Shown here: piece by piece, positions 12,296 through 23,877 of the stretch
Position numbering within the stretch: position 1 is the stretch's first letter
Layout of the letters: every line of letters begins with the position of its first letter
Assembly (NCBI GenBank): GCA_015501055.1
Contig: JADNYV010000014.1
Coordinates: forward strand, 124,001 to 188,000
Source of the DNA: Mucidula mucida
Lineage: Eukaryota; Basidiomycota; Agaricomycetes; Agaricales; Physalacriaceae
Length of the DNA: 64,000 bases
Direction: 5' to 3'
Position numbers and translations under genes: made by a program
Notes under the pieces: generated by a model
The model's database searches: none
Seen by the model: only the letters and a program-made list of their open reading frames with translations
Told to the model about the DNA's origin: nothing

Positions 12296-15200
12296 ATGAC
12301 AAGAGAACTGAGCGATGTGGATGCTGTCCTGCACCTCATCTTTTCGGGAGGCCCGTCGCAAGAGACGGCCGAGGAGCTAGACGACCTGGAGACACAAATT
12401 GACGAGATCGACAGCAGCCAGCGCGACGAGCGAATGCAGGACCTCAATCAGCGCCCGTCGATATATGTAAAGGTCTTCGAAGGCGCGTCGTTTTGCCTGT
12501 TTCCCCTTCGCCGAGCGATTGACCCAGCCTTACTAGACATGTTCAATGAGGTCGAGGGTTTCGAGAAATATCTCTTCAGTGACGACGAATGGTTTCTCAT
12601 GGGCACATCAGTCACCTTGACTGTGCGCGACACCTTATTCACTTCTTGACGCGAGAACTTAGTAGGAATTAGACAAATCACGGTATCTGCTTGTCAGGCT
12701 GCTGTGCAGAAACCGAGGACGCTGGCTCAGATATAAGCATCTCGAGAAATACGTTTCAGAGATTGGCCAGGATGGCATACGCACATCCATGGTCTCTCTT
12801 TCCAACAAGATTGAACCCCCGCCCCCTGTCATTGATCTTACTATCGACAGCGACGATGAACACGAACCAGTAGCTGGCCCTTCGCGGACAGCAACACCTA
12901 CACCGCACCCATCACCTCCAGAGTTTTCATTTTTCTGTGCGGACGAAGCAACAATGTCTTTAGACCTCATACTTGACTCACTCGACCTCCAAGACCTCAA
13001 GAACCTTGCCAAGGACCTCAAGATACAGACCGGGACTGCTGTTAGTCTTCTCCATAGAGTCTACACCCTTGCACTAAATGTTGCGACAGAAAAAACGCGA
13101 CATCAAAGCTGCCCTTCTCAAACATGCCCAGAATCAGACTATCCTCCCTCTTGAACCTTCGCCCAAGAAGGGTACGAAGAAGAAGCCGGATAAGCTGACG
13201 CAGACGACACTCTCGTTCCAAGTAAAAGCAGCTCGGAGGCCGACTGCTGAATCGCAGGAACAGCGACTGCGAGAGTTGGCAATGAAGCGTTTAGGTTTGT
13301 TGCTATCACTCATCCACGATCTCTACTAACTTCCCTCTGCAGGCAAATGCATCAGCATTAACCCTAATTTCTTCCTTCTTGTGCGTCGGATGTGTATCAT
13401 CTACTACCGCAGGTGTGTACTACATTCATCGTCACGTTGGCGCAAATCTCAAACCAATTTGTAGTACCCATATGCCACGAGATATTCTACGCCCATCTTT
13501 GCTCAGTGAATTCAAGAAGCGTACATATCCAAAGTATAACTACAAACGCTCGACCCTGTACGAAAAGCGGGAGAATCTCCTTGAATTTGAAGCCGCACTG
13601 GAGCTGGAGGATGAACTTCAAGTCATTCTTGATGCGGATGAGGATACTCTTCTTTCCACACAAATCAACAAAGTCAAGACGCCTGCGGGTACGCCGGGAC
13701 CTCCACCGAGTCAACGTCAAGAAGTGAAGACGAAATGGATGTTGATGACATCGTAGATCCTCTGACAGCCCTCGAGATAAGAAGTCGTCAGGTAAAGTGT
13801 ATGTTGGAAGATACTATTCTGCCTCGTTGGCGAAAGTGCGTGAAGGCGAAGCGAGCGGAGATGGCGGCAAATGGGCAGGCGGAAGTTGATTTGCGTCCTG
13901 GATTGGATCGATTCGAACCCGGTACGTAGAGCATAAGCTCCTGAGACGAAGCTGAGACGCCCTTGCAGGCTTTGTCTACACTCGCATGGTTTCGAAAGGC
14001 GTAGAGGCGTTGGCGCATCTGAAGGAGTACGCAGCAGAGGTGAAACTGCTGAATGAGTTACTGGCTCAGCGGTTCTGGCGTCGCGGCAAGCGTGGTAGCT
14101 GGTATGATCGGCGTGCCCTTTCGACGATAACCTATCTATCCAAGACGGAAGGCAAGAAGCGCAAAAACAACAAGGTTCTGCGAGAGGCTTTGATAGGGCT
14201 GCGCGAGGCTTTGGAAGACGATGATACCCATATAGGTGCCTATTCATCTCCGTTCACATAAAATAGCCCAGCTGACTTTGTCTATAGTTTGTCGTCCGGG
14301 GCTTCTACGGCGGCTACAGAAGCTGGAAAAGACCTTGAAGGTCCCGGAGGATGAGCGTGCGACCTGCGAAGGTGAATTGAAGGAGCCCCTTGTCATCGAA
14401 GTTCGAGCGAGCAGAGTCAAGTCTGATCCGCTTAAGGTAACTCAACTTGGACAGTTGATGAAGGGGAAAGAGAATAGACCCCTCATATCTCGCGCTGGCA
14501 ATGGCGGACGGAAATGGGGCGCCAAGTCGGTGTGGTACGGTGATCGAAATGAAGAAGTCAACGTCGAAACGCGCGCTTTGCAGGATTACGAAAAACTGGG
14601 ATATAGAGGGTCCGTCTGTACTTTCTGTCCTCGAAAAAGGTTTTTGACGATGTGATGTGTTTCTGCAGGATGCATGCGGAGACGAGCATCGTAACCACGA
14701 TTTTTGGGTTGCTGTTCTGGGACATCATCTTTGCGGATGTGCCCGGGGCTTTTGAGACGAAATTTCAGGTTGCGCCGCTAGACATTGCGGAGGATTCGTT
14801 CTATTACGCGCGCAAGGAGCTGATCGACAAACGGCTGCGGGAGCTCCGGGCTGGGCGCGCGCTTGAGATTTTGGAGCGCCACGACCGGACGTATCGGCCA
14901 ACTAACACGTGGTGTGTTGGAGTGCGGTGGGATCTGTGCACGAAGGAAGATCTGCGCGAGATCGTCGAGGTAGCGGATTGTTCTCTTTCCTCGTGCTCAG
15001 CTCGTTCTTATCATCGTCTACAGTGCTTTTCGGGAAGTTCACTGGCGACTATCTGCCAACTGTTCTGCGAGGATTATGCGGGCAGGAGCAGTGGGTTCCG
15101 GATCTCATTGTCTGGAATTATGAGGAACGCGACTGCAAGTTTGTCGAAGTCAAGGGGCCTGGCGATAAGCCTTCCGAAAACCAAAAGGTCGGGATTACAT

Positions 15201-15595
15201 TGTTTCACATTGACGCGCACAACCAAAGTGATGGCTTTTGTAGTTGTGGTTTGATGCATTACATCGCGCCAACATCACAGTTGAGCTTTGCCATGTCGTC
15301 GACCTGAACGCCAAGGTGAAGAGGCTCAACACCAAGTTGAAACGCAAGGCGAAACAGATGGACGTTGAAACGTTGTCTGGGCCTGAGGGGGAAGAGACTC
15401 TGGACGAACCACGAACCTCCTCAAACTCCGGCGCGGAGAAAGATTGACCGTGATCCGGATGGAGGTTTATCACCACTGGTTTTGTCGCAGGGTTGGCCGA
15501 GCACACCCTCTTCGTCAAGGAGAGTGCCAACAGCCAAGGTGGAGGTTGTGATATCGACACCTCCCAGTGCGAAGAGGATCAAAGTTGAAGCTTGA
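12296..15595 (+). CDS. FAN1: FAN1-like structure-specific nuclease (VRR-NUC), DNA crosslink repair
   Basis: FAN1 nucleases cut branched and crosslinked DNA during interstrand crosslink repair. Order of blocks: an N-terminal helix region (YLFSDDEW, then SRYLLVRLLCRNRGRW), a SAP-like stretch (LDLQDLKNLAKDLKIQTG), a long helical repeat region, and a C-terminal VRR-NUC domain with PDLIVWN and FVEVKGPGDKPSENQK, which hold the acidic and lysine residues of the active site. Introns at 12611-12665, 13041-13089, near 13295-13342 and later ones fit in phase. Near 15093 the natural VRR-NUC frame (LFCEDYAGRSSG) must slip one base to reach VPDLIVWN. One missing G in GGGTT explains it. A 38-nt intron or slip is needed near 13683. 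The stop is 15447 in the main frame; a Pro-rich tail in another frame runs to 15595. The ATG at 12296 is the first in frame. Confidence 0.85.
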
Positions 15596-15662
15596 TCTGG
15601 ATATCACTTCGCCATATTTTATTTACTATCTATCCATCGCTTTCGTACTGCTCCTTGTATTT

Positions 15663-18600
15663 CTAGACCTCTTCCAAGTAGACGAGCCTATCGCCAGCCT
15701 GTACCTCCTTGCCCACACTTACGTTGTGACCAAACCCGGAAACTCGTTTGCCGACATTCGATTCGCCTGCAGTAATAGCAATCTCGGTCTTCATAGCCTC
15801 CAACACCACTATAGGTTGGTCGGAACGTCCTACGATGTCCCCAATGGCTACATTGAGCTTCGATACGGAACCCGCTAGTATCGCGGATACCGAATATGAA
15901 GTCTCCTGGAACTCTAGAATACAAGGTCATGGGGTGACGGAGCTCAATGAATGGTTCTCACCTTGTGCCGAGTCCTGGGAACTGGTTTTCGTATTCTGCC
16001 AGAGCTTGAGTAATTCAGCTTCTCTTCCGCAATCATTAATGAACGACAGAAGACAAGCCAAGACTAGAAGTCACCTCGCTTCTTCTTGAATAACGGCGGC
16101 TTTCTGACGTGTCTTGAATTCGGAGACGTCCTTCTCTACACTAGAAATGAAGTCGAGGTGGTCCTTCATGGAGAAAACAGTTGGTTCGATCTGAACAGCT
16201 TCCATTTAATATGACAAAGTGGGACGTTGAATGTGAAGGCTTTACCTTGAATTCATACCGCCCGCTGTCGAAAGCTTGTTCGAGCTATTGAAGGGGTAAA
16301 TGTCTCTCCCCAAGGAACATGACTCCGAATCTACCTACCTCTTCGTGTCGAGTTTCTGATATGGGTTCAAAGACAACCTACTCTCGATCAGGACATGAGC
16401 AATAACCCTCGAATTACTGAAACATACTTGATCAAATGCTTCCAACAACCATGGCTTATGAGCATCGAAGTCAGGACCTTTTCCCCACGCATCCCAAGTA
16501 GGCAGTGTACGACCAAATAGTTGATATCCACCAGGAGATTCGACGGGATAGATCGCTGCCACCAATCCCGCAATTCCGACGGCACCCTGGAAGGTATCTT
16601 GTCAGCTGCAGTCATTGACGACCAGTTAACTAACACGCGGAGTATGCGTCCGCGACGGATTCATCTTCTGTGCCACCAACCGGGCTCGGGGATCTATCTA
16701 TGCCGATATAAGAAAGCTTGGAATATGAAGTGAGATAAAGACGAACAGGAACGAGGAATGGACAAGCTAGGTAGAAACCGACGCCCAAGACCAGCTACAG
16801 GTTGGTTCAGAAATATGATGAACAGGCCAGCCTGGTTGGCGTACCCAAGGGGAAGACACAAGGAGCTTCAACGTCTCCTCCGAGCCGCCTTCAATACCAT
16901 TATTTGCTGCCAGATAATCGATATTACTGGGTAGATACGCGGCTTCCGCGCGCGCAGATTGCATGTAACGTCGAAGTGTCTCCTTCGTCCATCTATCATC
17001 CAATACGATGGGAAACGTGATTTTACGTCCACAGAACTCTATGTCTTCTAGCTTGTCAGGCGAAGATCTCTCGGCATTCAGCAGTGCCGACAACATATCT
17101 GCCTGCGAGACTTGTGTATGGTCAAATTGAATCTGCAACAAAACGCATTTGAATGTGTGTGACAAATGCAAGATGTATTCGTTGCTTACCATCGTCGACC
17201 GTATACAAGGCGCAATCTCCTTGATACCAAGGATAGCCTGGCTTCGAAGCCCCGCCTCTAGAGCATGTATTCTAGCTCGAATTGTCAGATCTAGCGTCAT
17301 ATCTCCGTATTCGACAAGAATCGCCGAATCACCCGCCTGGGGAAAACGTTAGAAAACTGGGACAAGCTAGTTCGTAGCCCTACCTGGCGGAATACTACTC
17401 TCGGTTTGTGCGCTGTAGGGGCCGAGACATGTAATTTTGTATCAAGCGGTGCCATCATCTCCGGGAACACGACGCGCGGGTCAAAGATCATAGGTGTCTC
17501 GCCAGATACCAGGCCTTCCACGGCATCGAGCCAACGTTCAGAGTGAGATCGCAGCCTCATCGCATCCTGATAGGTGATGCGGTGCATCTGTACGGTATTT
17601 CCGGGTTGTAATTGGCCAAATTTCCACCTATTATCCAACATCAGTCAGAAAACTGTCTCCAAATGGTTCGGCGAACGAAGCGTACTGGTCTGAGCTCGCT
17701 ACGGTAGAAATACAGAGATAGCCACCCATACTCGGACCCTCCACTGTCAGAATGACCGGGGTATCGCCATTGAGATTGACGCAGCCTCTTGCATACCCAT
17801 TGTCCAAGATGTTAGAGGGATGAGATCCTCCCTCGCCGCCGTTCTGGCGTGCCCACTGCAACACGTCGTCACTGGAATCTGAGCGATCGACCTCCAAACG
17901 AATACCCATCCTGTTGCTCGCCGAGCTAACTTTCCATTGATAAGCATAAAATCTTTCTAGCCCTTGCTCAGTAATGAACTCCGTGTCATCGTGAGGCCCT
18001 GGCAAGGCATACAACGTCCAACGTTTAGGATACTCTGGTACCAATGACGCGGGCAAAGACAACTGCTCACTAGCGGCCGATGGCGATATAGTCAGCACGT
18101 CGCCAACGCGAAGCGGTCTTCCCTAATCAACAATTAAGATAGAATAGAGTGCGAGGACTGGGCGTACCTGATACCCTCCCATACCCATCGACGTAGATTT
18201 TGAACCAAGATACTCAGGTATATCAGGGAAACCCCCGAAAATGGCAAGGTAACACCTCAAACCGCCCGATTCATGACTTATTACGCGTAGTTTACCACCT
18301 GCGCGAATAGAAAGACGACTCCACATTGGTTTCTCTTCATCATCGACAAAGACACGTCCGGAACCCGTCACAGCCACTATTGCTTGCACATGAAACTGCG
18401 CCACAAATGCCAAAGGACTGGAAATTTCGACCCCGGGAGGCATAACAAGCTCCAACCCTTCACAAGTTCGAGTATTTCCAGCTAAGAGGTTGCCGATTTG
18501 GAATGCGAAGGTGTCCATGGGACCGCTCGGAGGAATACCAAGACCTGTGTCTCGGACGGGGAGCGCTTGAACCGTCGTCTCAATACCGGGCGATATAACG

Positions 18601-20558
18601 GTCAACGCGCTAGTAGAACATCATGAATAAGACTTTATGACAACCAAAAACCGTGTTGCATCTACCTTGGAATGTATTGTACGTTACCGCGGTCAATCCA
18701 TTCAGATGTTACTCGCCCTGCTCGGAAGGACTTGTCGTTCAAGATCTGATTCAGGAAAGGGATGTTGTTTTGGGGCCCCTGGATGACAACGTCGTTCCGA
18801 ATGCAATCCATCAGACCTTGAATGACACCAGGCCGCGACCTTTCCTTGTAAATGAGTTTCGCCAAAAGTGGGTCGTATAAAGAAGTAATCGTAGTCCCCG
18901 TCGAGACCTGAATGTTACATCAGCACGATACGAAAGGCGAGAAACCAACATACCCAGGTGTCTATCCTAATAGTGTCATCGGCTTTGGGAAAGCTAACGC
19001 GTTGAAGAATGCCAGGGCATGGCATGAAGTTCTGAGAAGGACTTTCCGCGTAAACGCGAAGCTCAATAACATGATGGCCGGGAGGAGTCTCGAAGAGACG
19101 CTGATCAAGGAGCTCAGCTGGTACTCCCGACTGGCCGCCCGAAAAGCGTTCATGCAGCCCTTGCTGAAGCATCAAAGAGACGAGGTCAACCGAGTAAAGC
19201 ATCTCTGTCACCCCATGCTCAACCTGAAGGCGTGTATTCATCTCCAGGAAGTAATAGGCTCCGGTATCATCATCGACTAGAAACTCGACGGTGCCTATAG
19301 TGGCGCTCGAATGCTAGATATCGGACAGTCCTCAAGAACTCACCTGCAGATTTATAGTTGATAGCCCGACCAAGATTAACCGCAGATCCGCATATTTTGG
19401 ATCGAAGGTCTTCGTAGGATGAGCCTTTGTTGATGTATACGAAACAACAACGCACCTGGACGACTTACAAGATACGGACTGGGAGCCTCTTCAATGAGCT
19501 TCTGATGCCGGCGTTGAACACTACATTCGCGTTCTCCCATATGGATGACATGGGCAGATCCGTCTCCGAATATCTGATTTTTGTTGGCACAAAAACCGAG
19601 AACGCATTATGCAAATCCGTACCTGTACTTCAATATGGCGCGAGGAATGAATGTATTTCTCTAGAAAAACACCCCCATCGTGAAACATGACCTGATAATA
19701 TCAATAAACCATAAAGAAGACGTCGTAAAGTAAAGCGATACGGTACCTTGGCGCGTTGTTGCGTTGTTTCCATATTCTTCCGCAAGTCCTCAACATCACG
19801 GCAGATGGAAAGACCAATGCCCCCGCCACCTGCCGTAGCCTTCAACATAACCGGGTATCCGAGCGACTCTGCTATCCGTTCCGCATCTTCCACACTCGTG
19901 AGCAGCCCGTCTGAGCCGGGGACCACAGGAACACCGGCCTCCACAGCATACGTTCGCGCTCTGTGTTTCAACCCCATATCCTCGATCGTCTGTGCACCCG
20001 GCCCAAGGAGTGTAATGTTCTTCTCTGCCAAACGCCTGGCAAAGGTGGCGTTCTCTGAGAGAAACCCATATCCTGGATGTACGAGCGTCACTTCGTGTTC
20101 TTGGCAGATGGAGACGATAGCGTCAATATCAAGATACGCGTTGGCATCCGTGGTCCTGGTCCCGTTGGTATATGGCAAGAGTGCTACAGCCTCGTCTGCA
20201 AGTATGACGTGCGGAGCAGTCGCGTCTGCCTGCGTGTATATTGCCACCGAGCGAAGGCCGAGCTTCTTCATGCTCTTCAAAATCCGCACAGCAATCTCAC
20301 CCCGGTTGGCGACGAGGACCTTCTGCGTGTCCTTGAACTTTCCGCGTCCATGAGATGATGGAATGGAGGAAAGCTGGAGCTAAACACAATCAGTCAGTTG
20401 ACCCCACCCGTGGGGATGCAATTTCAACAAGAGATAAGGCTTTAGGTCTCACAGCGGGTATGCCTTAATGCGTCTTCGAGCTTTGGTAACGGGACAATCT
20501 TAGCCCTCTCGGCCACAAAGATAATAGTACAACAAAGGTCAGATGCCGCCACATGCAT
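15663..20558 (-). CDS. Biotin-dependent urea-carboxylase-like enzyme: BC, KipA (PxpC), KipI (PxpB), biotinyl domain; probably fused to upstream PxpA
   Basis: Order of domains: biotin carboxylase ([59 protein letters not shown]), KipA/AHS2 ([18 protein letters not shown]), KipI/AHS1 ([31 protein letters not shown]), a helical linker, and a biotinyl domain with VLEAMKTEI carrying the biotin lysine. This is the urea carboxylase layout, but no allophanate hydrolase (amidase) domain is present. Activity could be urea or guanidine-type carboxylation, or carboxylation tied to oxoproline/lactam opening. More than fifteen short introns fit in phase. One joint near 19425 is off by one base. The joint near 20380-20445, before the BC domain, is unresolved. 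An in-frame ATG at 20558 would be a stand-alone start, but it lies only 12 bases past the PxpA stop, so fusion is more likely. The 3' end converges with FAN1. Confidence 0.8.
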
Positions 20559-20570
20559 TCACATAGTGGA

Positions 20571-21763
20571 TCACGCGTTATTCTGGTCAACCAGCTGCTT
20601 CACGGCTTCCGCAATCTCGACTGAACCCTAGTAATGAAAGAAAGAGCTTTGGTGCATGGTTTACTTGGAGGACGCGCCACTCACCGGAGTGTCGGAATGA
20701 ACACAGATCGACACTTCCTTGACGTTACCGATTGGGAGGTACTTTCCACCTTGGGTGGTAACAAGTCCGTCTTGAAGCATCCTGGTGACCTGATTGCAGA
20801 TTTAGACGGCAAAAGTATGCCTCAGAACCGACAAACATACCCGAGCTTTGACTTCCTCTAAAGCAATGGGAGTGTGTTTCCTGTAAGAAATCAGTCTCTA
20901 GCCCATGGCGTAGAAACAACGCGTACTTGGTGATAATGAGTTTCCCGGCCTCAGTGTAGTCCAAGTCGGCAAACCACTCTATAACGCAGCAGCGATGAAT
21001 CGTGAGAGTCTGAATTGTATGGAGTTGCCCACCTGCTATGAATGGAACGTGGAGCTCATTGGCAGCTTTTTGGTGACAGGTATTCGCAAGACCCATGAAA
21101 GCAACGTTGAATGCTTTTGCAACAACTACGGCGGCTCTAGCCAGTTCGAGCGACCTGGCCGTCTGTCCGTAGATTGCGCCATGGGGTTTTAGCTTGGTTT
21201 ACGGTGAGCACAATCTGCGAAGGCAATGGCCACGTCGTACATGATTGAGTTCAAGACCATGAATACGAGTGAATCCCGAGAGCGCTCCGACCTGATAGAC
21301 GAAGCAGGACGCCAATTCATCCTGAGAATGTCAAGCAAATATTGTGAGACACTTGTGTTGAGCTGACCGGTTCCATAGCCATCTCCCTCCTCCCAAATCC
21401 TTGCCTGTCAGGAAGAGACGGGTGCGCACCGATAAGGACTCCGTTTTCCTTAGCAAGTTTGACCGTCTTGTCCATTATAGCGAAGTCTCTGCGGAATAAC
21501 CGCATGAGCAAGAGAACTTGGAGAATGAACCATTGCACAGACGATGCGTGAAATCCGCAGGCGATATTCGCGAGGTGAATGGTCTTCATGAGCGCTTCGT
21601 CGTCGCCCTGCGTGGGTGTCAAGTGGACTGGCAGGTAATAGTACGAGGACTTTTACCATGGCATATAAACTGTATCCCTGATGGCAGGACGTCAACCCGG
21701 TACAGCTACGCGTTCATAACCAACCTCTCCCATATCACAATTCACGGTCGCGTGGATAACCAT
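20571..21763 (-). CDS. PxpA (LamB/YcsF) 5-oxoprolinase subunit, probable N-terminal domain of the carboxylase fusion
   Basis: PxpA proteins act with PxpB/PxpC (KipI/KipA) to open 5-oxoproline to glutamate with ATP. Spliced blocks: [117 protein letters not shown] and [12 protein letters not shown]. Exon 1 is 21725-21763, exon 2 is a 21-nt microexon at 21657-21677, and their introns are 47 and 49 nt. All joints I followed are in phase. Read straight on, the frame stops at 20571. A donor at CTG|GTTGAC just before that stop joins in phase to an exon reading [14 protein letters not shown] that leads towards the biotin carboxylase. Length (about 250 residues) matches full bacterial PxpA. An in-frame stop upstream of 21763 fixes the start. 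Confidence 0.8.
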
Positions 21764-22030
21764 TTTCAGCTATTGAGATGGTCGTGGTCGAGGTACGAGG
21801 ACGATCCTGGCACGTGCATCAAACTCCCACGCACAATTCAAGTCCGAAATCAAAGCCAGAAACGATAGACTTCATGGAGGGAGCCATGCAGACAATTGGG
21901 CAGATGCGAATCGCGATATTATTATAGCAGTAGGCGAGGATTATGTCTCGGTGAGTCCGAATGAAATTGAGAATTCTTAAATTACGCTATAACACTTCAC
22001 AGCATACAGTTACAAGTGAGCAAGACCTAA

Positions 22031-23680
22031 CTACAATGCCGGCACGAGCCCTTTCTGCGTGTCCAACACAAGGCCCTTCACCTCTAACTTGCTCAGCCTT
22101 GTAAGATCGATTTCGGAAAAAGTTCCCAGCTCTTCGGCCTGTGGGCTAGCCTGTACCGTTAGATTCTTGCTCGCCTCGCGCACAAGCCCTTTGACACGAT
22201 CTTCATCGGTGCCAACAACACAATAAACCAGGTCAAGCGAATCTACTGCGATCTTGTTGGTTTTGATTCTGGCGAGGATCTGGAGTACGATTTTGATAAA
22301 ATATGAAGGCAATGTAGCAAGAGAAGATTGAATCAGGCAGAGTACGGTCGACGTAATGAGGATAGCATCGACAGCAGCAAAGTTGGACGATTGCGGCCGA
22401 AGATATAGTGGACGGCAGTCGCGCTGGTCCTCCGTGTGGGTTTCGAGGAAGAAGTCCTTGGCTTGGCCGATGAGCTCGAGTTCTCCTTTGACTGAGCCAC
22501 CACCAAAGGCGGTCGGAACATCAATCTTCCGATGAATGAGTGCGCGATGGAGCATGCTCTCGACGAGCTTGCTGGCCGCTGACCGTGTGTAGGGGCTGTT
22601 GAACGCATCTACCAGCTGTCGCCGAACCTTCTCCATGTGCCGCTCCATCAGCTCCGCAGTGCGGCTGGCAACATAGTTAAAGAGAAAGTCAAAAGAGCAC
22701 TCCTTCCGTTGAAGGGAAGGTCGTCCAGCCTCATCAAACACTTGCTGAGGTTGGATAAGAAACATCTCTTCAACCTGGTGGAAAAACGCCCCAGGTCGCG
22801 AAATGGAATAGGTTATCAGCGAGAGCCTTGTTGATGATCTCGTCAATATAGGCCACGGTGACCATCGAATCGCGGCGAACGAGGTTCCGCGTGACTGGTC
22901 CGCTCATGGTAAACCTGGCCCAAACATCATTAGGGTCTCTGTTCTCCAGTGTCCTTTATTTGGGAAGGTCAACATGGCTTTCCGGAGAATGGAATACATA
23001 CGTTATGGCTGCAAATTCTTCAAATGACCATGGCATCATGTACCAAGGGGTGGCCCGATACTGTTTCATGAAATGGCGCATGCGCCTGTCCATTGGCGAC
23101 GACGTCCATACCAAGCAACTGGCTGATTCAACCCAGGAATCAGGGATCTACTCTTGATAACCGATGTCGTCTATGAGGACCCAGCTGCGGCTGACAGCAT
23201 TGCTGACGACCAATGTGTCGAAGTTGTAGCCATTGACACTGTCTATAATGTCGACGCCGGCTTCGGAAAAGTAGTAAATTGTGTGCGTGTCTGGAAGGAA
23301 GAAGACCGACTGGCCGGAAGCGAGCAAACGGAAGAGGAAGTAGCATGCGCCGATACTCTTGCCTACTCATACTGTAAGCGGGGAAAACAGACATATTCTT
23401 GCCGCACAATGATCTTGTCCAATGGACTGAGACGGTGGACGGCTAGGCTCCGATGCTCAGTGAGGTCGATATAGCGAATCGATGGCTTGGCGGAGGCTGC
23501 TCCATGTGCATGACAGTCGCGTCGCCATCCTGGTCGTCCGTCAAAAGGCCCAAGCTCAAGTCTGGTTTGAAGGTTTTGATGTACAGGGCCAAGCGCTCAG
23601 GCTCAGCCAGTTGGCTTGAAGTTGGCCCTCTCGGCCAGAGGAGTTGGTGAAGTCTTTCGTAGGTGTCCCCGGCCCACAGG
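22031..23680 (-). pseudogene. CRN-like/RHS-type P-loop NTPase protein, frame-broken
   Basis: Pieces of a repeated basidiomycete family (Crinkler-like NTPase proteins) lie in order but in different frames: GKSIGACYFLFRLLASGQSV (P-loop end), then YYFSEAGVDIIDSVNGYNF, a Walker-B-like SWVLIDDIGYQ, CLVWTSSPMDRRMRHFMKQY, TPWYMMPWSFEEF, DPNDVWARF, and a long C-terminal frame 22031-22846 with helical character. The Gly-rich start of the P-loop is missing, and an in-frame stop sits between the N-terminal piece (LSIGA) and the P-loop. Some gaps could be introns, but others cannot. It starts about 200 bases downstream of NOP12 on the same strand. Function is unknown; family resemblance is from memory of motif order. 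A working gene with several indels is the alternative. Confidence 0.5.
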
Positions 23681-23877
23681 AGTGAACCCGGTCAGGCTAG
23701 ACTTGTCGATCATGGGAGGAGAGATTTGACAGTAGTGGCGGGTGAAGGAAGATGGACGATCTCTGGCACGTGTCCTGACTCACTCCCAACCAGAAACGCG
23801 CCACAATTCATCGATCAAGTCCAGACTAGGCTTGCTGTGCTAGGAATTCCATCAATAGCAAGAGCTTGATATGTTAT

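Noticed and set aside
19748..20353. 201-codon frame on the plus strand
   Set aside because: Antisense to the biotin carboxylase domain, which has clear motifs on the minus strand.
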